Assembly: GCA_022447225.1 (NCBI GenBank)
Contig: JAKVAZ010000007.1
Location: 1 to 50,464 of the forward strand
Source: Fuerstiella sp.
GTDB lineage: Bacteria > Planctomycetota > Planctomycetia > Planctomycetales > Planctomycetaceae
DNA length: 50,464 bases
Reading direction: 5' to 3'
Part shown: positions 45,263 through 50,464 of the stretch, one piece after another
How the letters are laid out: each line of letters opens with the position of its first letter
Numbering within the stretch: the first letter of the stretch is position 1
The notes under the pieces: model-generated
Databases searched by the model: none
What the model was told of the DNA's origin: nothing
Seen by the model: only the letters and a program-made list of their open reading frames with translations
Program-made: the position numbers and the translations under genes

Positions 45263-46644
45263 ACCTTTTTACGATTGCCTGGAAAAGTATTCGCCAGCGA
45301 GGTCTGGCAAGTTCTCTGACAGCGCTCAGCGTCGCACTTGGAGTGATGCTGATGGTGGTCGTGCTGGTAATCTCAGGTGCGCTCAGGGCTGTTTTTAGCC
45401 AGAATACCATCGCCTACGACCTGATTGTTGGTCCCAAAGGCAGCGGACTGCAATTGGTTTTGAGCGCGGTCTACAGAGTGCAGCCAGCCATAGAGAATTT
45501 GCCATATCTGTACTATCTGGAGCTTAAAGAAGATCGAAGAGTCGTATCAGCAGTCCCAATGGCCTTCGGTGATGTTACTGAACAGGGTTCGTTTCCTCTG
45601 GTTGGTACGACTCCGGAGTATTTCGAAAACGAATACGCGCCTGGCAGGACATTCCGTATTCGCGGCAAGCGAATTAACGCCAACTTCGACGCGATTATTG
45701 GTTCAGAAGTAGCTCGGAGCAATGGGTGGGACATTGGCAGCCAGTTTAAAATTGTGCATGGAGGGGCCGAGGGGACACATATTCACGATGAACAGTTCAC
45801 TGTGGTTTCCGTAATTCAACAGACAGGAACTCCGAATGACCGCACAGTGTTCGTAAACATCGAGGGCTTTTATGCAATTGAAGGCCACGAAACTCCGCTG
45901 AACGAAGTCGAGGAGCGGTTGAAGAAATTCTATGCCAGTTCTCCGGATCGTCTGAAGATTGCGCTGGATCAGATCGCTGAGGCTCGAACGCTGGAAGAAG
46001 CTGAGTCAGCTTCGGGACATGGAGGTCACCACCATCACGCAACTCCTGACGCTGCAAAGGAAGTCACTGCTGTACTGATTCGCACTCGCCCGAAGTCACC
46101 GTTTGATGCCATCAATCTTAGTTCTGATCTGCAGCAGGGTTATCAGGCGATGGCTGTGAATCCAATTGTTCCCATTCGAAAATTGATGACCGATGTGCTG
46201 GGCAATGTCCAGCAGGGGTTGCTGGTTTTGACCGTAATGATCATCCTGGTGTCCGGGATCAGTATCTTTGTGAGCATTTACACCAGTATGACAGATCGAC
46301 GTCGCGAGATCGGCATCATGCGCGCTCTGGGCGCTCGACGTGGCAGCGTATTTGGGATCGTGCTGGCCGAATCGGTTGTTTTGTGCGTGGGGGGAGGCCT
46401 TTTGGGCTGGTTGTCAGGTCATGGAATCGCGGTTGTCGCCAGTCCGTTTGTGACGGCTGAAACAGGGCTGTTGCTGGACCCGTGGGTTGTTTACTGGATG
46501 AAGTTTGCTGTATTCAATTTTGAGGTTGAACTGCCCGTTGAATCTGTCCTGTTTCCGATGCTGCTGGCACTGGCAACGTTGGTCGGATTTCTGCCTGCAA
46601 TGACGGCCTACCGCACCGATGTCGCTGATGCCCTGTCCTCATAG
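45259..46644 (+). CDS. FtsX-like ABC transporter permease with histidine-rich insert
   Basis: The 461-residue permease has the MacB/LolC layout: TM1 at about 18-42, a long periplasmic domain (about 45-300) and three TM helices at the end (VLTVMIILVSGISIFVSIYTSMTDRRREIGIMRALGARRGSVF is the FtsX signature). In the periplasmic domain, residues 253-260 read GHGGHHHH and residues 174-176 HIH, which may bind a metal. The partner ATPase gene overlaps it by four bases. It probably performs mechanotransmission or lipoprotein/metal export; the substrate is unknown. Confidence 0.9.
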   Translation: MNLFTIAWKSIRQRGLASSLTALSVALGVMLMVVVLVISGALRAVFSQNTIAYDLIVGPKGSGLQLVLSAVYRVQPAIENLPYLYYLELKEDRRVVSAVPMAFGDVTEQGSFPLVGTTPEYFENEYAPGRTFRIRGKRINANFDAIIGSEVARSNGWDIGSQFKIVHGGAEGTHIHDEQFTVVSVIQQTGTPNDRTVFVNIEGFYAIEGHETPLNEVEERLKKFYASSPDRLKIALDQIAEARTLEEAESASGHGGHHHHATPDAAKEVTAVLIRTRPKSPFDAINLSSDLQQGYQAMAVNPIVPIRKLMTDVLGNVQQGLLVLTVMIILVSGISIFVSIYTSMTDRRREIGIMRALGARRGSVFGIVLAESVVLCVGGGLLGWLSGHGIAVVASPFVTAETGLLLDPWVVYWMKFAVFNFEVELPVESVLFPMLLALATLVGFLPAMTAYRTDVADALSS

Positions 46645-46663
46645 ATGCTGTTGCAGGTGCGGT

Positions 46664-47536
46664 CTAGGATGCTCCCTGGTTGATTGTGATATCTTCGTCC
46701 GGAAGATACCTGTCGAGAAACTCAGTGTCTGCGAATCGACGCAGCACCCATCGCAGTACTTCGTTGGGTCTGTCGAGGCCATCCCCGTCCTTAGTGTTAC
46801 CGTTGCGTAATTGGAATCCCTCCAGGGTCATGACAACATTCCATTGTTCACGACCAGAAAACTGGTTGATTCGATCCATCACACGATGCGCCCAGACGAG
46901 ACCGTAGATGTCACGGAAATCGATCCACAACTGTTCGTGACTCGTGTTTCGACCCACGGTGCTGAGTCGTCCCTCGACGAGAAGTGCTGTGACGGCCAGA
47001 CAAATGCTGGAAGCAAGACAATATCCGTTTCCTGGCCAGGGTGACCATTCCGTGACCGGTACGCCAAACAGCAGAATTCCGATCACACCAGTAAAACAGG
47101 CAGTCGTGTTGGCAGTACCGAAGTGGTTGCCTGCTCCCATGGTTAGCAGCAGGATAAAGCAGCCTGCGGTAGGCAGAGGAACCGCGATCGGAGTACGCGG
47201 ACTCTGTGAGAACAACTGAGATGCAGCAGGCCACTGCAGCACGAGGATCATCGGGATTACGACGAACCATGGCCAGGCACGGTGGCCAGGGTTACGAGCA
47301 CCGAGAATATCGATCAGAGGAGCCAGCAGAAATGCTGATGCCAGGGAGTGGATTGCCGACGTCACTGCCGGCGGAACCGCCGGCAGAAGCTTCATCACTG
47401 TCGAAACCATTACGAGACCGCAGGCAACCGCTGCCCATCCGGCCGCGCTGCGTGCAGTGAGTCCTGTGAGCGAGCTTCTGATTCGAATGATCACTCGCAG
47501 AACACAACTCAAAATGAACAGACTCGTAAAAGACAT
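46664..47536 (-). CDS. Integral membrane protein, unknown family, with soluble C-terminal domain
   Basis: The 290-residue protein has about six to seven TM segments in its first 190 residues (for example LLAPLIDILGARNPGHR and ILLFGVPVTEWSPWPGNG lie in loops). A soluble tail of about 100 residues follows, with WIDFRDIYGLVWAHRVMDRINQF, VVMTLEGFQLRNGN and VLRWVLRRFADTEFLDRYL. I do not recognise the family. It is convergent with the ABC permease gene (19-base gap) and has no close leftward partner. Confidence 0.7.
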   Translation of the reverse strand: MSFTSLFILSCVLRVIIRIRSSLTGLTARSAAGWAAVACGLVMVSTVMKLLPAVPPAVTSAIHSLASAFLLAPLIDILGARNPGHRAWPWFVVIPMILVLQWPAASQLFSQSPRTPIAVPLPTAGCFILLLTMGAGNHFGTANTTACFTGVIGILLFGVPVTEWSPWPGNGYCLASSICLAVTALLVEGRLSTVGRNTSHEQLWIDFRDIYGLVWAHRVMDRINQFSGREQWNVVMTLEGFQLRNGNTKDGDGLDRPNEVLRWVLRRFADTEFLDRYLPDEDITINQGAS

Positions 47537-47869
47537 CCTGAGAACAGCATAGAAGAGAGTCAGAAAAGGATGAAGACTTTAGCCGAACATTCGAATTTGA
47601 ACAAATTGGATCATATCAATGCCGGTTTTGCAGATTGGAGGGATTTTTTTTCATTTCATCGTATCCCCGGAGCATAGTGATACCGATCAATGTAACGGAG
47701 ATGGCGGTAAGCCGTCCCGGATTCTCATGGTCATGTTATTGGCTTTGTGATTCAGGTTGATCTCAGGTACTGCGTCCGTCAGTGCCGTGGCGTCAGACAG
47801 ATCATGATCGGCGATTGGAGCATCGGTCATGTTTGCAAGTGAGAATCGGGCTGTCGTGGGGGGAATACG
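47537..47869. other. Intergenic region of about 330 bases
   Basis: It separates the leftward membrane gene from the rightward small secreted-protein gene. A leftward frame at 47687-47887 (66 codons) has AGGAG upstream of ATG 47887 but overlaps the rightward gene's start and has no family features; it is treated as a doubtful alternative. Confidence 0.35.
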
Positions 47870-48136
47870 ATGCAGTTTCGGCATCATATGATTGAACTCC
47901 TGTTTGCAGTTCTTGTCACTTCCGTCAACTCGGCCTGCGCCGGGAATCATTCGGTTGTCCGGGATATCAACTCACGAAGTCCGCAGGAAGTTGCTTCCGG
48001 GCGACTGCTCGCCATTGGGCGTGTTTTCGGGATTCAGGGGCATCTGAAACAGATCCATTCAATGTATCGAACGGCATTGATGAGTGATTCCGCCCGTACG
48101 GCAGCTCGCGATCGCATTGCGTTATTGAACCTGTAG
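47870..48136 (+). CDS. Small exported protein with a TPR-like motif
   Basis: The 88-residue product starts at ATG 47870 (GGGGG six to seven bases upstream; ATG 47888 is possible). A hydrophobic leader (IELLFAVLVTSVNSACAG) precedes one helix-turn-helix unit, GRLLAIGRVFGIQGHLKQIHSMYRTALMSDSARTAARDRIALL, which resembles a single degenerate tetratricopeptide repeat. A single repeat is too short for a scaffold. It lies just upstream of two exopolysaccharide-type lipoproteins and may belong with them. Confidence 0.55.
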   Translation: MQFRHHMIELLFAVLVTSVNSACAGNHSVVRDINSRSPQEVASGRLLAIGRVFGIQGHLKQIHSMYRTALMSDSARTAARDRIALLNL

Positions 48137-48225
48137 TTACATCAGCAGACAGCTGAGCAAACGGTCCGGACACAGACCAGAACAGGCGAAGCAGTGAGAA
48201 TGTCAGAGCAGCGGAGGTTGAACAG

Positions 48226-48858
48226 ATGAAATTCATAAATTATGTAAGCTTGCTGATGCCGGCTGTGATGTCGCTGACAGGTTGTGCCTCCCTGACCATG
48301 AAAGTTGCTGACATTGAATCCCGCGTGCGCAACACGTATCACGCCCAAAAGGCCTGGAATGAATGTTCGTGGTGCTACGATGAACTGGACCATCCGTTCC
48401 ATTTTTCCAGAGGGTTTAAGGCGGGTTATGGTTCCGTAATCGAAGGTGGAAACGGTTGCCAGCCGACGTTACCGCCACGGCGCTACTGGATGCCGAGATT
48501 TCAGTCGGCCAAGGGACGCAGCAAAATCAACGCCTGGTTTGACGGGTATTCGCATGGTGCTCTTGCAGCTCAGCAGGATGGTGCCGGTTCATGGCATGAA
48601 ATTCCACTGTCACCCACTGCACGGATGAATCTGCAGGTTGCGACGGCGGAACCCGACACATCTGGTGCAGCGGATCGCAAGATGCGTTCACCCGTGGTTG
48701 TACCACCTGAAGTGATGGCTGATGCAGGTGCGGTGGATTCTGCTCGATTGTCAGTCGGTCCTGAAGACGAGGAACTCCAGCTTCGCATCAACAACAGCAG
48801 AACCAGCCCAGGCAGCCGCAGTGAAAGTCCTGCCGAGTCCGTGCAGCCCTACGAGTAG
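48226..48858 (+). CDS. Planctomycete lipoprotein with GYGxVxxGGxGC / PPRRYW motif
   Basis: The 210-residue product has a lipobox LTGC with C20 as the acylated residue. The mature domain holds HFSRGFKAGYGSVIEGGNGCQPTLPPRRYW near residues 60-90 and then KINAWFDGYSHGALAA near 105-120. I recall this motif set from planctomycete proteins adjacent to polysaccharide export genes, as in this window. The C-terminal half is polar and probably disordered. It likely sits in the outer or inner membrane as a lipid-anchored partner of the export protein; its function is unknown. Confidence 0.72.
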   Translation: MKFINYVSLLMPAVMSLTGCASLTMKVADIESRVRNTYHAQKAWNECSWCYDELDHPFHFSRGFKAGYGSVIEGGNGCQPTLPPRRYWMPRFQSAKGRSKINAWFDGYSHGALAAQQDGAGSWHEIPLSPTARMNLQVATAEPDTSGAADRKMRSPVVVPPEVMADAGAVDSARLSVGPEDEELQLRINNSRTSPGSRSESPAESVQPYE

Positions 48859-48968
48859 GCTCTTTTGTGATGACGGTTCATAATCACCAGGTATCTGTGA
48901 TGCAGGTAGACTACACCGGAAAAACATTGAAGAAGGCACTGCCGGAATTGATGGTAAGGGATGTCAAC

Positions 48969-50330
48969 ATGGCCATACTGATGTCAATAACAGGCCGGTT
49001 CCGTCGGGTTCGCAATCTTGGGCTACCCGGATGTCATCATGCCGTATTGATTATCTGTTGTATCATTGTGCTGCTTGGCAGCACAGGATGCCGGTCAGTG
49101 ACCGGAGTACCTGTTTCACGTCTGCCTCGGCAGTTACTCGACGGGCCGTTGAAGGATGACTTTGTTGACATCAATATGCTGCGTTTGCGCCAGGATTCTC
49201 CTTCATTTTATGCCTTGGGGCCCGGTGATGTTTTGGGTCTGCATATCCCGGATGTCTTCAGTATCGACGGTAACGACGCCGTCCTGCCGTCGGTCCACTT
49301 TCCGGAGGACGGAGATCTTCCTCCGGCAGTAGGGTCACCAGTCGTTGTCCGTGAAGATGGAACGGTGACTCTTCCTTACATCCACCCGGTGTATGTCGAA
49401 GGCATGTCACTCGTCGAAGCTACCGATGCCGTCCAGAATGCGTATACACAGTCTGAAAAACAGATTGCCCGGGATGATGCTCAGGTGATCCTGACGATGA
49501 TTCGTCGTCGTACGGTTCGGGTACTTGTTATTCGTGAAGAAAGTGGCGGTGTTGACGGAGTATCCAAACGTGGTACAGGTCATATTGTCGATCTGCCGGC
49601 ATACGAAAATGACGTTCTGCACGCACTCAGTGAAACCGGCGGTATGCCGGGAATGGATGCAGAAAATCAGGTTTATATTTATCGGGGAATGATGCAGGAC
49701 GGGATCAGCTACGACACCATAGTCGGAAATCTGTGTCTTAAAAACTGTGAGCATCCGTGCTTTTGCAACGAGTCACCTCTGCCGGATTCGCCTAATGTCA
49801 CAAAAATCCCGCTGAGATATCATCCATCCGTACCACCGACGTTCGCTGCTGACGATATTCTGCTGGACGATGGTGATATTTTGATTATTCGCAGCCGTGA
49901 TCAGGAGAGTTTTTATACTGCGGGTCTGCTGGGCGGTGGTGAGTATCTCCTGCCTCGCGACAGAGATTTGGACGTGCTTGGTGCGATTGCAGTTGCACGT
50001 GGGCCTATCGGAAACTTCGGTACGGGAATCGGTGGGATTGGAGGGAACCAGGGACTTGGGATGGGCCAAGGTGGATCGGGACGAGGTCTTGGCGGGGGGG
50101 GCTATTGCCAGCCCTCGGAAGTCATCGTCATTCGAGACCTGCCGTGTGGAAACCAGATGGCAATTAAAGTCGACCTGAATCGTGCAATAGCAGACAGGTC
50201 AGAACGGATCATGATCAAGCCTGGTGATATTATTCTGTTGCGATACACGCTCACTGAGGAATTCGGCAACATGCTGATGAATGTATTTCAGATTAATTAC
50301 ATTATGGGAAATCGTGGTGGAGGATTCTGA
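48969..50330 (+). CDS. Wza-like polysaccharide export lipoprotein
   Basis: I start at ATG 48969 because AAGG lies eight bases upstream; the frame is open from 48867. The 453-residue protein has a lipobox LLGSTGC (C41), then a Poly_export domain (YALGPGDVLGLHIPDVF near 85; VREDGTVTLPYIHPVYVEGMSLVEA near 130-155) and SLBB-like beta-grasp stretches (VRVLVIREESGG, HALSETGGMPGMDAENQVYIYR). The C-terminus has a glycine-rich loop (about 355-385) and then a basic-acidic MIKPGDIILLRY segment. A Cys-rich stretch (CLKNCEHPCFCNE) lies near 258-270. The protein likely forms an outer-membrane export channel for exopolysaccharide. Confidence 0.88.
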   Translation: MAILMSITGRFRRVRNLGLPGCHHAVLIICCIIVLLGSTGCRSVTGVPVSRLPRQLLDGPLKDDFVDINMLRLRQDSPSFYALGPGDVLGLHIPDVFSIDGNDAVLPSVHFPEDGDLPPAVGSPVVVREDGTVTLPYIHPVYVEGMSLVEATDAVQNAYTQSEKQIARDDAQVILTMIRRRTVRVLVIREESGGVDGVSKRGTGHIVDLPAYENDVLHALSETGGMPGMDAENQVYIYRGMMQDGISYDTIVGNLCLKNCEHPCFCNESPLPDSPNVTKIPLRYHPSVPPTFAADDILLDDGDILIIRSRDQESFYTAGLLGGGEYLLPRDRDLDVLGAIAVARGPIGNFGTGIGGIGGNQGLGMGQGGSGRGLGGGGYCQPSEVIVIRDLPCGNQMAIKVDLNRAIADRSERIMIKPGDIILLRYTLTEEFGNMLMNVFQINYIMGNRGGGF

Positions 50331-50355
50331 TCTGCGGCGCACCGGCAAAACAACA

Positions 50356-50398
50356 GAGAAGGCCCCCAACCGGGGGAGTAGGCCATCTCAGTTTTATT
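50356..50398 (+). terminator. Rho-independent terminator after the export gene
   Basis: A stem GAGA-GGCCCCC pairs with GGGGG...GGCC-TCTC (50356-50389, loop AACC with one mismatch), followed by GTTTTATT. It ends the rightward transcription unit 26 bases after the stop codon. Confidence 0.7.
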
Positions 50399-50410
50399 AA
50401 AAACAAACGA

Positions 50411-50440
50411 AATAAAGAAAAAGCGGTAAACAATTTACCG
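50411..50440 (-). terminator. Terminator for a leftward gene beyond the window
   Basis: CGGTAAA pairs with TTTACCG around CAA (50424-50440). Read leftward, it is followed by CTTTTTCTTTATT, a good T-tract. It would stop a leftward transcript arriving from beyond 50464, back to back with the rightward terminator. Confidence 0.55.
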
Positions 50441-50464
50441 AAAATAAAACACCAGCATACGCCG

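Noticed and set aside
1-50464. CRISPR arrays, tRNA or rRNA genes, insertion sequences
   Set aside because: I looked for short regularly spaced repeats, tRNA-like cloverleaf sequences and transposase motifs and saw none that were convincing.

Overview
The window looks like chromosomal DNA of a planctomycete, probably Planctomycetaceae-like (moderate GC by eye). The best markers are a paralogous set almost confined to that phylum: a DUF1549/DUF1553 cytochrome-like protein, a DUF1501 protein with a Tat-type signal, and a PPC-domain protein in a row (8700-14907). Others are a lipoprotein with a GYGSVIEGGNGC...PPRRYW signature beside a Wza-like export protein, an LRR-like repeat protein and several Tat-exported catabolic enzymes. 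I saw no rRNA, tRNA, CRISPR array or intact insertion sequence.

Left part (1-7761): a divergent catabolic locus. Leftward run a SelA/DgaE-like PLP enzyme and an MFS transporter cut by the window edge. Rightward run a COG3964-type amidohydrolase, a TauE/SafE membrane protein, an M81 (MlrC-like) metallopeptidase, an enolase-superfamily dehydratase and an HpcH/HpaI aldolase. Several of these genes overlap by 4-11 bases. The set suggests uptake, deacylation or ring opening, deamination or dehydration, and aldol cleavage of an unidentified acid substrate. Then come the 8700-14907 cassette and a sodium:solute symporter, followed by an untracked 36-residue membrane peptide and a broken FAD oxidoreductase.

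Middle part (17578-30685): a TrhO-RluA fusion and an RND/MMPL transporter (leftward), a SWIM-SNF2 helicase overlapping mnmA (rightward), then leftward an enoyl-CoA hydratase, an exported acetyl-xylan-esterase-like hydrolase and a Tat-exported mandelate-racemase-family protein.

Right part (31150-50464): a repeat protein, a YiiX-like cysteine hydrolase, a frameshifted small membrane gene, a second HpaI-type aldolase whose 3' end overlaps a convergent DUF805-SRPBCC gene, a LapA-like protein, a CNNM/CorC transporter, an SDR, a small secreted CxxC protein and a PA0069-type radical SAM protein. These are followed by a PQQ-type sugar dehydrogenase, a MacB/LolD-type ABC pair with a His-rich insert, a membrane protein and, at the edge, small secreted proteins plus a Wza-like outer-membrane export lipoprotein ending in back-to-back terminators.

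Start codons were re-chosen where a Shine-Dalgarno sequence, signal peptide or domain start disagreed with the longest frame; each case is stated. All functional statements rest on reading motifs by eye; no database search was run.
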